A stretch of DNA of 64,000 bases from Staphylococcus sp. (lineage in GTDB: Bacteria; Bacteroidota; Bacteroidia; Bacteroidales; Muribaculaceae). Under the pieces are notes generated by a model, which worked only from the letters and a program-made list of their open reading frames with translations, had not been told where the DNA came from and did not search any database. A program made the translations under genes and the position numbers. The DNA is taken from contig JAMPDC010000001.1 in the NCBI GenBank assembly GCA_023665865.1, positions 150,134 to 214,133 on the forward strand, read 5' to 3'. Shown piece by piece: positions 1-8,377 of the stretch (positions are counted from its first letter, which is position 1; each line of letters opens with the position of its first letter).

Positions 1-715
1 ATGAAGTCACGAATGGATATGAACCGAAGTCAATATCGAGGAGTGTGCCCTGTGCGCCTTCACACAATACACTCTTACCCTCGCTTAGCAACTGGTTGAT
101 GAGAAATTCCGAGTCAACAATGCCAAATCCTTTAAGATAGACAATAGCATCCATCCATTTCTCCTCAAGTTCATTGAGATTCTCAGGCTTGGCACCGAGA
201 GCTTCAAGCTGATCTATGTGACGCTGACGGAGAGCGGAATACTTTTCCTTGAAATTGTGGAACACATCGCCCAGACGCAAACCGTTGCGCGAGATTTTGT
301 CAGTATAAGTCGGACCGATGCCTTTGCCTGTGGTGCCGATCTTCTTACCTCCCTTGGCCTTTTCGTTGGCAGCGTCGAGCAGACGGTGGGTCGGAGTGAT
401 GAGATGGACTTTCTTTGAAATCTTAAGGATTGAACGAAGATCCACACCGCTCTTCTCAAGCTCTTCAGCCTCCTGCTTGAACAACACGGGGTCAAGCACT
501 ACGCCATTGCCTATGATATTGATCTGACCATGCTGGAAAATACCTGAGGGTATTGAACGGAGGACATATTTTTTGCCTTCAAACTCAAGAGTGTGACCGG
601 CGTTAGGGCCACCCTGAAAACGGGCTACGGCATCGTAGCGCGGTGTCAGGACATCCACAACCTTACCTTTTCCTTCGTCTCCCCACTGGAGGCCGAGAAG
701 CACATCAACTTTCAT
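1..715 (-). CDS. purA: Adenylosuccinate synthetase, N-terminal part (runs off the window)
   Basis: Catalyses GTP-dependent joining of IMP and aspartate to adenylosuccinate, the first committed step of AMP synthesis in the cytoplasm. About 238 N-terminal residues are visible, starting MKVDVLLGLQWGDEGKGK. The GDEGKGK phosphate loop lies at residues 12-18, followed by the family segment ARFQGGPNAGHT. The remaining roughly 180 residues lie beyond base 1. It sits 49 bp downstream of a Fur-family regulator on the same strand, with no convincing promoter in the gap, so it is probably co-transcribed with it. The truncation is only the window edge. Confidence 0.97.
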   Translation of the reverse strand, partial: MKVDVLLGLQWGDEGKGKVVDVLTPRYDAVARFQGGPNAGHTLEFEGKKYVLRSIPSGIFQHGQINIIGNGVVLDPVLFKQEAEELEKSGVDLRSILKISKKVHLITPTHRLLDAANEKAKGGKKIGTTGKGIGPTYTDKISRNGLRLGDVFHNFKEKYSALRQRHIDQLEALGAKPENLNELEEKWMDAIVYLKGFGIVDSEFLINQLLSEGKSVLCEGAQGTLLDIDFGSYPFVTS

Positions 716-764
716 GTTACTATAATTCTATTTTATATTTATTGTGTAATGAATTTTTCCTATA

Positions 765-1226
765 TCACTTTTTCGGTCTGCCTCCGCCACGGCAACGCGA
801 ACAGATGCCATGGATGTAGAGATCAAAACCGTTCATGGTAAACGAGGGGTAGCGTCTCAGTTTCAGAAGCTTCACCAGCTGCGCGTCGCGGAGCTCCTTG
901 ACCTTTCCACACCGCGAGCACACGAGTGTCAAGTGTTCATCTGCCCGTGTCGCCGCTTCATAAGTATCGACTCCGTCTTCCGAAGGGCGCTTTCTGACAA
1001 TACCGACAGTCTCAAGGAGTTTGAGAGTATTGTAGACGGTTCCTTGGCTCAGACGTAGCCCGTCATCGGTAAGCGATCGCAGAAGGGCGGCCGGCGTGAA
1101 ACTTCCACGTAGCTCCATCACCTTGTGGAGAATCATCATGCGCTCAGAGGTGCAACGCAGATGATGCTGAGACAAATAGTGAAGCAATCGGCTTTCAGCT
1201 TCTGATTTTTGCTTTTCCTCGTTCAT
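765..1226 (-). CDS. Fur-family metal-responsive transcriptional regulator
   Basis: A 153-residue protein with the Fur layout: an N-terminal winged helix (about 10-85, including SQGTVYNTLKLLE, the DNA-recognition part) and a C-terminal metal-binding and dimer domain. Two CxxC pairs (about C103/C106 and C142/C145) are the structural zinc site of the family; HL at about 98-99 and H139 are further ligand candidates. Whether it senses iron, zinc or peroxide cannot be read from sequence. The ATG at 1226 is preferred over the TTG just before it, and it lies almost on the predicted transcription start. Upstream of purA in the same direction. Confidence 0.9.
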   Translation of the reverse strand: MNEEKQKSEAESRLLHYLSQHHLRCTSERMMILHKVMELRGSFTPAALLRSLTDDGLRLSQGTVYNTLKLLETVGIVRKRPSEDGVDTYEAATRADEHLTLVCSRCGKVKELRDAQLVKLLKLRRYPSFTMNGFDLYIHGICSRCRGGGRPKK

Positions 1227-1233
1227 CAATCGA

Positions 1234-1265
1234 CAAAATTACAATTCATAGTGAAAATTTCCAAA
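1234..1265 (-). promoter_or_regulatory. Sigma-ABfr-type promoter of the fur-like gene
   Basis: On the minus strand TTTG (1262-1265) is followed after exactly 20 bases by TAATTTTG (1234-1241), a full match to the Bacteroidota -33/-7 pattern. The expected start of transcription falls only 1-3 bases before the ATG at 1226, so the mRNA would be essentially leaderless. Confidence 0.7.
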
Positions 1266-1312
1266 TTTTCGCATGATGAAAAGGCAGAAATGACATAAAA
1301 ACCATTGCAAAT

Positions 1313-2347
1313 CTATCCGATGAAACCTCTTGCCGTCAGGATATGGAAAACCAAGTCCTGCAAGAGGTCATATTCATTCTGACGCGAACCGATGCCCTTG
1401 CTGCGCGTGTCAAACTCCCGGATGGCAGAAATTATTTCTATTGTCTGACGCACATTATAGTTACGGGCAGCGATCTCATATCCTTTCAAAGCCCATTGCG
1501 AACGCAGGCCAAGAGCGTCCATGTAGCCGCTTGGAGACTTGTCACGGGTGTATTGATAGATGAGCAGATTGGAGAATTGATTAAAGAGAGCCGACACAGT
1601 CATCACCGTGGGATTGCTTTTAGGATTTTCCCGGAAGTAGCCTATGATTGCAAAAGCCTTGGCTGCATTCCGGCTATTGACAGCATCTATCAATTCGAAA
1701 TTATTATAATCTTTTGATATACCGACATTTCTCTCTATCGCTTCAGGTGTGATCATTGCACCTTTGCCAAGAATCATGGCAAGTTTGCCAATCTCGTTAT
1801 ATAAACGCGAGAGATCTGTCCCGATATAATCACGCAGCATCGACAGGGCTTTCGCATCGACATTAAGATTCTTTTCCTTTATAAGATCCGAAATGACAGG
1901 GAGCACATTGCGCTCACTCAAACGCTTCGACTCAAAAATCACACCGTTTTTCTTGACTGCGGCAAGGAGATCCTTACCTTTGGCCTGGGCTCCACGACAC
2001 GAAATAACCAGGACAGTCGTGGGATTAGGCTTCGACACATAGCTATGGAGCTTGTTGAGCTGGTCAGCACGGATAGCTTGGGCTTCCTTAACAATGACAA
2101 CCTGACGTTCGGCCATCATTGGATAGCGATGACAGACATCCATGACAGTCTCTACCCCCGACTCAGGAGCATAGAGTATATAAAGATTGAAATCCCTTTC
2201 CTCTTCAGGAACCAGAGCCTCAAAATCCTTGACAAGCTCATCAATATAATATCCCTCCTCTCCATGCAGCAGATAGACAGGCGCGAGAGAGCTACGTGCG
2301 GCAAGCTGCCGCTTCAATTCTGAGAATGTCGGGGTTGACGATGCCAT
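1313..2347 (-). CDS. holA: DNA polymerase III delta subunit
   Basis: Clamp-loader subunit that opens the sliding clamp and works with the tau/gamma and delta-prime subunits. The 344-residue length is typical. The N-terminus has the delta features VYLLHGEEGYYIDELVKD and a long central run (RDYIGTDLSRLYNEIGKLAMI) characteristic of the family; delta lacks a functional ATP site, and no P-loop is visible. Divergent from the nuclease-domain gene at 2446. A possible but weak -7 box (TAAATTTA, 2390-2397, minus strand) lies upstream. Confidence 0.93.
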   Translation of the reverse strand: MASSTPTFSELKRQLAARSSLAPVYLLHGEEGYYIDELVKDFEALVPEEERDFNLYILYAPESGVETVMDVCHRYPMMAERQVVIVKEAQAIRADQLNKLHSYVSKPNPTTVLVISCRGAQAKGKDLLAAVKKNGVIFESKRLSERNVLPVISDLIKEKNLNVDAKALSMLRDYIGTDLSRLYNEIGKLAMILGKGAMITPEAIERNVGISKDYNNFELIDAVNSRNAAKAFAIIGYFRENPKSNPTVMTVSALFNQFSNLLIYQYTRDKSPSGYMDALGLRSQWALKGYEIAARNYNVRQTIEIISAIREFDTRSKGIGSRQNEYDLLQDLVFHILTARGFIG

Positions 2348-2420
2348 GATTGTCGATTGTGGTTGACGGATGAATCACTGTTCAGAGTGTAAATTTACGA
2401 AATTTTCCCGGAGAATTGGC

Positions 2421-2428
2421 TAACTTTG
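2421..2428 (+). promoter_or_regulatory. -7 box upstream of the HsdR_N-domain gene
   Basis: TAACTTTG is an exact TAnnTTTG match about 18 bases before the ATG at 2446; no good -33 element is seen. It overlaps the upstream TTG at 2416, which argues against that TTG being the start codon. Confidence 0.5.
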
Positions 2429-2445
2429 CAGAAAAATCACTTACA

Positions 2446-2925
2446 ATGCCATCAAGCAAACAGGACTGTTCACCCATCCGGCCTCTCAACCTTCCTCCGG
2501 CCGACCTGCGCCTGCGCCAAAGCCGTCGTGGGACGGAAGTCTATGACGCTCTGCGTAGGAAATGGCTGCTCCTGACTCCCGAAGAATGGGTCAGGCAACA
2601 TTTCACCGCCTACCTTTCGACAGTGCTGTCATACCCGCGCGGCCTTATGGCCAATGAAATAGCCATAACACTCAACGGGACGAGCAAAAGATGTGACACA
2701 GTCGTCCATGACCGTTGCGGACATCCGCTGATGATTATAGAATATAAAGCCCCACACATCCCCATCACCCAGCAGGTCTTCGACCAGATAGCCCGCTACA
2801 GTCTGACTCTGAAAGTGAAATACCTGACCGTCAGCAACGGCCTACATCACTATTGCTGCATGCTTGATGACGAAAGTGGAAAATATCGGTTCCTACGCGA
2901 CATCCCCTCCTACGAAAAGCTATAA
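2446..2925 (+). CDS. Stand-alone type I restriction HsdR_N-type PD-(D/E)XK nuclease domain protein
   Basis: A 159-residue protein resembling the N-terminal nuclease domain of type I restriction R subunits (HsdR_N/HSDR_N_2), with no helicase or translocase part and no hsdM or hsdS nearby. The catalytic pattern is intact: D84 in RCDTVVHD, then E99-Y-K101 in IIEYKAP, followed by a QIARY helix typical of the family. Short proteins of this type are common in Bacteroidota genomes; their function is not established. The start at 2446 is chosen because the upstream TTG at 2416 lies within the promoter. It is convergent with dnaA and divergent from holA, which hints at DNA metabolism, but that is inference. 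Confidence 0.8.
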   Translation: MPSSKQDCSPIRPLNLPPADLRLRQSRRGTEVYDALRRKWLLLTPEEWVRQHFTAYLSTVLSYPRGLMANEIAITLNGTSKRCDTVVHDRCGHPLMIIEYKAPHIPITQQVFDQIARYSLTLKVKYLTVSNGLHHYCCMLDDESGKYRFLRDIPSYEKL

Positions 2926-2942
2926 AGCATATCCACAAATTG

Positions 2943-3008
2943 ATACCGCGTGCGATGTCAGCCCTCTCAAAGCAGCCCGGCATCACACGCGGTATTATTT
3001 CGTTTTTT
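2943..3008 (+). terminator. Long-stem intrinsic terminator between the nuclease-domain gene and dnaA
   Basis: Arms ATACCGCGTGCGATG (2943-2957) and CATCACACGCGGTAT (2981-2995) pair over 15 positions with one mismatch, followed on the plus strand by a T-run at 3003-3008. It ends the plus-strand gene; on the minus strand no T-run follows. Confidence 0.8.
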
Positions 3009-3022
3009 CTTGATCTCTTCAG

Positions 3023-4414
3023 CTATTGCACTGCAAGCAGCTCGCTCTCGATCTTGTTCAGATCATCATAGAGTTTCTTTTCGATAGGCAGACGCTCGTC
3101 AATCAAGCGGCAGGCATAGAGCACAGTAGCATGAGTACGCGACAAGCGGGTTCCGATCGCTTTGAGTGGCATCTTGGTATGCTTCTTGGCAAGATACATC
3201 ACCATCTGACGGGCATCGGACACCTCGCGTTTGCGCGATTTTGTGAAGATCTGATCGACATCAATACTATAGAATTCACTCACAGTTCTTGCGATCGATT
3301 CGAAATTGATCTCCCGTTTGCTGAGCTTAACAGAGTTTGAAAGAACACGACGAGCAAGATCTACCGTGATTTCACGATCAAGGAAAGTAGCATGTGCCAA
3401 CAGGGAGACAACCACACCTTCCAGTTCACGAATACTGTTTGTGACGTTTGATGCGATGTAGTCCATGACGTCTGAAGGCAAATGGAGACCGTCGCGGAGA
3501 GCTTTCTGGCTGAGCACATCTCGACGGAGTTCAAAGTCAGGACGCTCAAGTTTGGCTGTCATACCCCATTTGAAACGTGAGAGCAACCGATCCTGCATAC
3601 CTTCCATTTCGGAGGGGGAGCAATCGCTCGACATGATGAGCTGGCGATGGTTCTGCTTCAGATGGTTGAAGATGTGATAGAACGTCTTCTGCGTCTTTTC
3701 TTTGCCGATAAAGTCCTGGATATCATCAATGATAAGAGTGTCGATACTCTGATAGAAGTTGACAAACTCATTCACCTTGCTGCGCTGGACTGCCGCTGTA
3801 AACTGGCTCTCAAAGAGACGTGCAGTGATATACAGTACACGTGCGTGGGGATTCTGTTCTTTGATTCTGATACCTATCGCCTGGATGAGATGGGTCTTGC
3901 CGACGCCACAAGGGCCGAAGACAAACAAGGGATTAAAAGTCTGGAGCTTAGGATCATTGGCTATAGCCTCACCGATTGAGCGCGCTACCTTGTTGCTCGG
4001 GCTAATGCAATAGTTCTCAAAAGTATAGTCAGGATTCAACTGAGAATCAATATCCTCTACAATCTGTTCCTTGAAAGGATTTGATGTAGCACCCGGCATC
4101 GGCTTTACAGCCTGGCTCGGATGAGCACTACCGACAGTCATCTTTGTGCTCGGATCGTTGGCGACGATGGGATATTGGTAGACCAGGCGGATGTTCGGGC
4201 CGAACACTCGCTTCAACGTTTTGCCAAGCACATTTATATATCGTTCTTCAAGTTGCTCAGCAAAATACTCAGTGGGGCAGTTGATGGTCAATACATCATT
4301 TTCAACCCGCAGGAATGTCAGCGGGCTGAACCACGATTTAAATTGTTCTGCCGGAAGAATATCTCGGATTATCTCCAGACATTTCTCCCATTTCTGGGCA
4401 TATTCGTTTTGCAT
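3023..4414 (-). CDS. dnaA: Chromosomal replication initiator protein DnaA
   Basis: AAA+ ATPase that binds DnaA boxes and opens the origin. The 463-residue length is usual. Visible parts: domain I (1-85), a short linker, domain III with Walker A GPCGVGKT (167-174) and Walker B LIIDD (227-231), and domain IV with the DNA-binding signature LSRTHATVLYACRLI near residue 430. No dnaN or gyrB follows, as is common in Bacteroidota where dnaA neighbours vary. A 461-bp gene-free stretch lies upstream. Confidence 0.98.
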   Translation of the reverse strand: MQNEYAQKWEKCLEIIRDILPAEQFKSWFSPLTFLRVENDVLTINCPTEYFAEQLEERYINVLGKTLKRVFGPNIRLVYQYPIVANDPSTKMTVGSAHPSQAVKPMPGATSNPFKEQIVEDIDSQLNPDYTFENYCISPSNKVARSIGEAIANDPKLQTFNPLFVFGPCGVGKTHLIQAIGIRIKEQNPHARVLYITARLFESQFTAAVQRSKVNEFVNFYQSIDTLIIDDIQDFIGKEKTQKTFYHIFNHLKQNHRQLIMSSDCSPSEMEGMQDRLLSRFKWGMTAKLERPDFELRRDVLSQKALRDGLHLPSDVMDYIASNVTNSIRELEGVVVSLLAHATFLDREITVDLARRVLSNSVKLSKREINFESIARTVSEFYSIDVDQIFTKSRKREVSDARQMVMYLAKKHTKMPLKAIGTRLSRTHATVLYACRLIDERLPIEKKLYDDLNKIESELLAVQ

Positions 4415-4875
4415 TGGTCAGTAGGGGTAGCTATTTTGATTAAGCAGTCAGTTGTGCAGTCAAATGTACCTGAATTTTTATTGAGAAGAGGATTGAATTC
4501 CGCTTAGTGTGTCTGTCAACTCTTGCTTCTGTGTATGCAAATTTCCAAAAAACATTTTATCTAAGCAAGGCCATTTTTTTTTGGAAGTTACAAACTATTT
4601 ACACACAGTTGATTTACAGCAATTTAACTTCCACAATCAACTTTATCCAAACCGACGGTTCGAACAATGAGCCTATGTCATTTGTTTTCAAAGCCTTACA
4701 AGCTGTATAAATTTGGCTACAGGCAAGATTATCACGCTTTTGAGAGAGGCGAAAACCATTGAAAATCGGGACTATGCCGATTGACTGAAACAAAATGCAA
4801 ATTTCAGCGTTATTTATAATCATTCTAAATAACAAAAATCATCTGTCACACCGAAATCACGACTCAAAACCCAAG
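4415..4875. other. Gene-free AT-rich region upstream of dnaA
   Basis: No convincing gene is seen. It holds a candidate dnaA -7 box (TACATTTG, minus strand, 4461-4468) and a loose cluster of DnaA-box-like sites: TTTACACAC (4598-4606) and TTATCCAAA (4643-4651, one mismatch to TTATCCACA). This could be an autoregulatory or origin-related region, but the boxes are too few and imperfect to call an origin. Confidence 0.35.
4461..4468 (-). promoter_or_regulatory. Candidate -7 box of dnaA
   Basis: TACATTTG on the minus strand matches TAnnTTTG exactly, predicting a leader of about 40 bases before the ATG at 4414. No clear -33 element is present. Confidence 0.4.
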
Positions 4876-5667
4876 CTAATCCGCCTTAGTATTCTTTAAG
4901 TATATGTAAGTAAAATTTCGTCCAGAATCAATCCCCGATGCCCGTGCCGAAAAGAACTCATCCGGATGACACCGTGTGCAAATTTCCTCATGAAACCCCT
5001 CGAGGTAGCCTCGTCCCACTCCGGCCAATTCAAGTTCCCGGGCCACATAGCCGGGCAGATCAACATGAGGCCTCCGCCATCCATGATGTCTGACCACAAA
5101 CTCATCAGGGAAGCAGGCTGCAACCTCCTCCCCAACCTCAAAACAACCGGTACATATGGCCGGCCCGACAAAGGCTCTGATACGAGCGGGTTCTGCGCCA
5201 AGACGGATCATAGCGTCAATTCCTTTGCCTATTATACCTGCCACAGCCCCACGCCACCCGGCATGAAACACTCCGCTCACACCGGCCACACAGTCTATAG
5301 CAGCGACCGGGACACAATCTGCCGTAGACACACCTGTGACAATCCCTCTGACATTGGTGACAACCCCGTCAACGCCATGAAGCAATCCGTCGGCAACAGG
5401 GAGCGATGATATAGTAAGGATCTCCGCCGAGTGAGTCTGACGCGGCACAATCACATCTGCCACATCAATCCCGAGAGCCTCTGCAAACATAGCCCGTGAA
5501 AGTCCGACATGCTCCGGCGTGTCTCCGGTATAGTGACAGAGGTTGAAACTATCGTAGGGCGAAAGTGAAGTCCCGGTTTCACCACGCGAAGTGTAGCCGA
5601 CATTATATAAAGGAGAGTCTTCAAGTACGTGTAACCATCTTGGAGAAGCGGGATATAAACTTGACAT
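4876..5667 (-). CDS. pgeF: YfiH/PgeF-family multicopper-type oxidoreductase / purine nucleoside phosphorylase
   Basis: 263 residues of the YfiH (laccase-domain, DUF152) family. Characteristic segments are PRQTHSAEI, GVSTADCVPV, and HAGWRGAVAGI, which together provide the His/Cys metal-binding residues, plus CTGCFEVGEEV and EEICTRCHPDEFFSAR at the C-terminus. Members have been reported as purine nucleoside phosphorylases/adenosine deaminases and as peptidoglycan-editing factors; which applies here cannot be told. Divergent from the EamA transporter. Confidence 0.88.
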   Translation of the reverse strand: MSSLYPASPRWLHVLEDSPLYNVGYTSRGETGTSLSPYDSFNLCHYTGDTPEHVGLSRAMFAEALGIDVADVIVPRQTHSAEILTISSLPVADGLLHGVDGVVTNVRGIVTGVSTADCVPVAAIDCVAGVSGVFHAGWRGAVAGIIGKGIDAMIRLGAEPARIRAFVGPAICTGCFEVGEEVAACFPDEFVVRHHGWRRPHVDLPGYVARELELAGVGRGYLEGFHEEICTRCHPDEFFSARASGIDSGRNFTYIYLKNTKAD

Positions 5668-5672
5668 ATAAT

Positions 5673-5703
5673 TTTGTTATCTGTAGCTTTTATTATACTT
5701 TTG
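5673..5703 (+). promoter_or_regulatory. Sigma-ABfr-type promoter of the EamA transporter gene
   Basis: TTTG (5673-5676), 19 bases, then TACTTTTG (5696-5703), an exact match to the pattern. The predicted leader is about 80 bases long before the ATG at 5790. Confidence 0.6.
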
Positions 5704-5789
5704 CGCCCGAATTTATACAGCCGGGTACGCCGTGACAGATTAGCCTCGGCAAATTTACTCGATTTTCAGGGATAATTCATCAACCAAAC

Positions 5790-6710
5790 ATGAAAGATTT
5801 CAAACTGAAAGGCCATCTGGCCATGATGGGCGCCAACATGACATGGGGAATGATGGCACCTATAGCAAAAATCGCAATGGCAACAGGGATAGTCACGCCT
5901 CTTCTCCTGGTCAACTGCAGGATTTTTGGAGCAGCAATACTATTCTGGATCGCATCCATCTTCGCACCATACGAAAAAGTCCCTCCAAAGGATTTGCTGA
6001 AACTCGCAGGCGCCGGCATGCTTGGGATCGTCTGCAACCAGGGATGCTATGTTTTCGGGATTGGTTTCACTGCCCCCGGCGAAGCATCAATCATAACCAC
6101 GACCATGCCTCTGTGGGTAATGCTGCTCGCAGCGGTCATCTTGAAAGAACCGATTACGTTAAAGAAAATAGGTGGCATCGCTCTCGGTGCCTCGGGAGCA
6201 CTCCTGCTTGTGCTTGGCAGCGCGTCGGCAGCCATGAAGGGGGACAACCCGATGCTTGGCGATATCCTCGTCCTGACCGCACAGCTCAGCTATGCGCTAT
6301 ATCTTACGTTCTATAAGAATTTCATACGGAAATACTCGGTGTTCACTCTGATGAAATGGATGTTCACATTTGCCACCATCGCAGTGATTCCGGTATCCAT
6401 CACCCAGCTACATGACATCCGTTGGGACGCAATGTCTACTACAGAAATAGCCGGTATCGCCTATGTGGTCGTTATCGCCACTTTTCTGGCATATATCCTG
6501 ACAATGATCGGACAAAAAAATCTACGCCCCACCCTTGTCGGCATGTACAACTATGTGCAGCCGATCGTAGCATCGGTGATCGGTGTGACATTAGGCCTTG
6601 ACCGCTTCACACCGGTAAAAGTAATAGCTGTAGCCCTCATCTTCTCTGGAGTCTATCTGGTGACCATCAGCAAGGCAGCCAAGCCCCATTCCGAGGCTGA
6701 ACCACAATGA
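5790..6710 (+). CDS. EamA-family drug/metabolite transporter (DMT) permease
   Basis: A 306-residue inner-membrane protein with ten hydrophobic segments in two EamA halves (about 8-140 and 155-295). The second half ends with the typical YNYVQPIVASVIGVTLGLDRFTPVKVIAVALIFSGVYL region. Such proteins export amino acids, nucleobases or other metabolites; the substrate cannot be read from sequence. It has its own promoter and is convergent with the TonB-domain gene, only 8 bp away. Confidence 0.9.
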   Translation: MKDFKLKGHLAMMGANMTWGMMAPIAKIAMATGIVTPLLLVNCRIFGAAILFWIASIFAPYEKVPPKDLLKLAGAGMLGIVCNQGCYVFGIGFTAPGEASIITTTMPLWVMLLAAVILKEPITLKKIGGIALGASGALLLVLGSASAAMKGDNPMLGDILVLTAQLSYALYLTFYKNFIRKYSVFTLMKWMFTFATIAVIPVSITQLHDIRWDAMSTTEIAGIAYVVVIATFLAYILTMIGQKNLRPTLVGMYNYVQPIVASVIGVTLGLDRFTPVKVIAVALIFSGVYLVTISKAAKPHSEAEPQ

Positions 6711-6718
6711 CAGCGGTG

Positions 6719-7165
6719 TCAGCGACGGAATGAAATAGGCAGGATGCAATAGACCGGGACCGGAGTATCATCTATGAACCCGGCGTCCCATGCAGGCATC
6801 TTTGAAAGGATGCGGACAGCTTCACGGTTGAGCGACTCCTCAACTCCCTTTATCACGGAGATATGGGAAACGGAGCCATCTTCATTGACCACGAAACTGC
6901 ACAACACACGGCCTTCGATGCCATCGTCATAGGCCTTCTGAGGGTAGCGGCGCTCATGATTGATGAAACGCAACATCGCAGTATCGCCACCTGGGAACTG
7001 TGGATGCACATCGACGCTATTGTATTCGTAGACATCGATGGATATTTGAATCTGTGGCGATTCTGTCACATTGACAGTATGCCGGGGCTGCCCCTGTGCG
7101 TGCCCCTCGAGGGCAAAGGCAGCGATGAGAGGGAGGAGAATGATTGTGTGTAGAAGTTTAAGCAT
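6719..7165 (-). CDS. Small exported TonB C-terminal-domain protein
   Basis: 148 residues with a signal peptide (about 1-23, ending GHAQ) and a TonB_C-type domain (about 58-148). The segment PQFPGGDTAMLRFINHERRYP followed by GRVLCSFVVNEDGSVSHISVIKG is the usual form in Bacteroidota, often found fused to M56 peptidases or TonB. Here it lacks the N-terminal transmembrane anchor and proline-rich spacer of a real TonB, so it is more likely a periplasmic protein with this fold than an energy transducer. It is transcribed alone from a promoter shared back to back with porQ. Confidence 0.8.
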   Translation of the reverse strand: MLKLLHTIILLPLIAAFALEGHAQGQPRHTVNVTESPQIQISIDVYEYNSVDVHPQFPGGDTAMLRFINHERRYPQKAYDDGIEGRVLCSFVVNEDGSVSHISVIKGVEESLNREAVRILSKMPAWDAGFIDDTPVPVYCILPISFRR

Positions 7166-7188
7166 ACAATTAAGCTAATGTGGCGAAA

Positions 7189-7220
7189 CAAAATTAGCTA
7201 TTGGGAAAGTCAACTGCAAC
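7189..7220 (-). promoter_or_regulatory. Promoter of the TonB-domain gene
   Basis: On the minus strand GTTG (7217-7220), 20 bases, then TAATTTTG (7189-7196). This predicts a short leader of about 17 bases before the ATG at 7165. Confidence 0.6.
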
Positions 7221-7223
7221 TAT

Positions 7224-7254
7224 TTTGAGATTGATTACAATAGTTTTAGCTTTG
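7224..7254 (+). promoter_or_regulatory. Promoter of porQ-cmk
   Basis: TTTG (7224-7227), 19 bases, then TAGCTTTG (7247-7254), an exact match. It lies back to back with the promoter of the TonB-domain gene, their -33 elements four bases apart. Confidence 0.65.
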
Positions 7255-7336
7255 TTGACATTTTGCCAAACTGCTTTCCCTACCGACATAATAATGGGCC
7301 TCCACACGCGTTTTATATAAGAACTACCAATCATAC

Positions 7337-8377
7337 ATGTCAACATATCGTAACACATACCACTGCATGCGTGGCATCTGCACAGCTCTGGCACTCATAT
7401 TGCTTTCCGTGGCTCAATCCCACGGTCAGGACTCGTCGCCGGCCTACAATTTCCTCAACATCCCGACCTCTACCCTATCCTATGGACTCGGTGGCATCAA
7501 CATCTCGGCTATCGAAGATGACATCAACAGCATTGACCAGAATCCGGGACTTCTCGGAGCTGAAATTGACATGCAGCTTGGCGTCAACTACATGCGCTAT
7601 ATCGGAGACAGCAACTTTGCAGGCGTGAAGTTTGGCCGCAGAGCCGGAGATCATGGTGCATGGCTCACCGGAATCCAATATTTCGGTTATGGCACCATCA
7701 AGGGCGCAGATGTCAACGGTGTCCTCACAGGCGATTTTTCACCGAAAGACATGCTCTTTCACGCAATGTATGCCCACGATATCAATGAGCGCTGGCGTGG
7801 TGGCATCAATTTGAAGTTTATCTATTCAAGCTACGACTCATATTCGGCGATGGCGATAGCCACGGACCTTGGCGTCAACTACTTTGATCCTGAACGCAAT
7901 CTGTCGTTCTCGGCCGTGGTCGCCAACCTTGGCGGACAGGTGAAGAGGTTCAACGAACGCTATGACCGCCTCCCCATTGATATCCGCCTTGGAATCACCA
8001 AATCGTTCGGCTCACTACCGATCAACTGGTCAATCACAGCCTGGAATCTCACAAAATGGCATCTGCCGTTCTACGATAATGGCGATGGCAGCGAGAATTC
8101 CACCTCAGTTGTAAAAGACAATTTTGCCTCCAATCTGTTCCGACACCTGATTTTCTCAGCCGACTTTGTCCCGAGTGATAAATTTCACATCGGTATCGGC
8201 TACAACTACAAGACACGCACAGACATGTCGACATACAAACGCAGTATGCTCTCAGGCTTCTCTCTATGCGGAGGGCTCAACGTCAGAAATTTCGGACTCG
8301 GTCTCGCCCTTTCCCAGCCACATTCAGGTGCGACAACCATCATGCTCAACATTTCAACTAAATTATATGAATTCTGA
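7337..8377 (+). CDS. porQ: Type IX secretion system outer-membrane protein PorQ
   Basis: 346 residues with a signal peptide and a FadL/PorV-like beta-barrel pattern: NFLNIPTSTLSYGLGGINIS near the N-terminus, and NPGLL, the usual opening motif of PorV/PorQ proteins. PorQ is an accessory outer-membrane part of the type IX secretion system of Bacteroidota. The ATG at 7367 (MRGICTALALILL) would give a more classical signal peptide and may be the true start. The gene overlaps cmk by 11 bp, an arrangement recurrent in Bacteroidales. A second T9SS gene, porV, lies at the far end of the window. Confidence 0.82.
   Translation: MSTYRNTYHCMRGICTALALILLSVAQSHGQDSSPAYNFLNIPTSTLSYGLGGINISAIEDDINSIDQNPGLLGAEIDMQLGVNYMRYIGDSNFAGVKFGRRAGDHGAWLTGIQYFGYGTIKGADVNGVLTGDFSPKDMLFHAMYAHDINERWRGGINLKFIYSSYDSYSAMAIATDLGVNYFDPERNLSFSAVVANLGGQVKRFNERYDRLPIDIRLGITKSFGSLPINWSITAWNLTKWHLPFYDNGDGSENSTSVVKDNFASNLFRHLIFSADFVPSDKFHIGIGYNYKTRTDMSTYKRSMLSGFSLCGGLNVRNFGLGLALSQPHSGATTIMLNISTKLYEF

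Noticed and set aside
8166-8366. N-terminal extension of cmk upstream of 8367
   Set aside because: It lies within porQ in another frame and has no kinase-family counterpart; the ATG at 8367 is the natural start.
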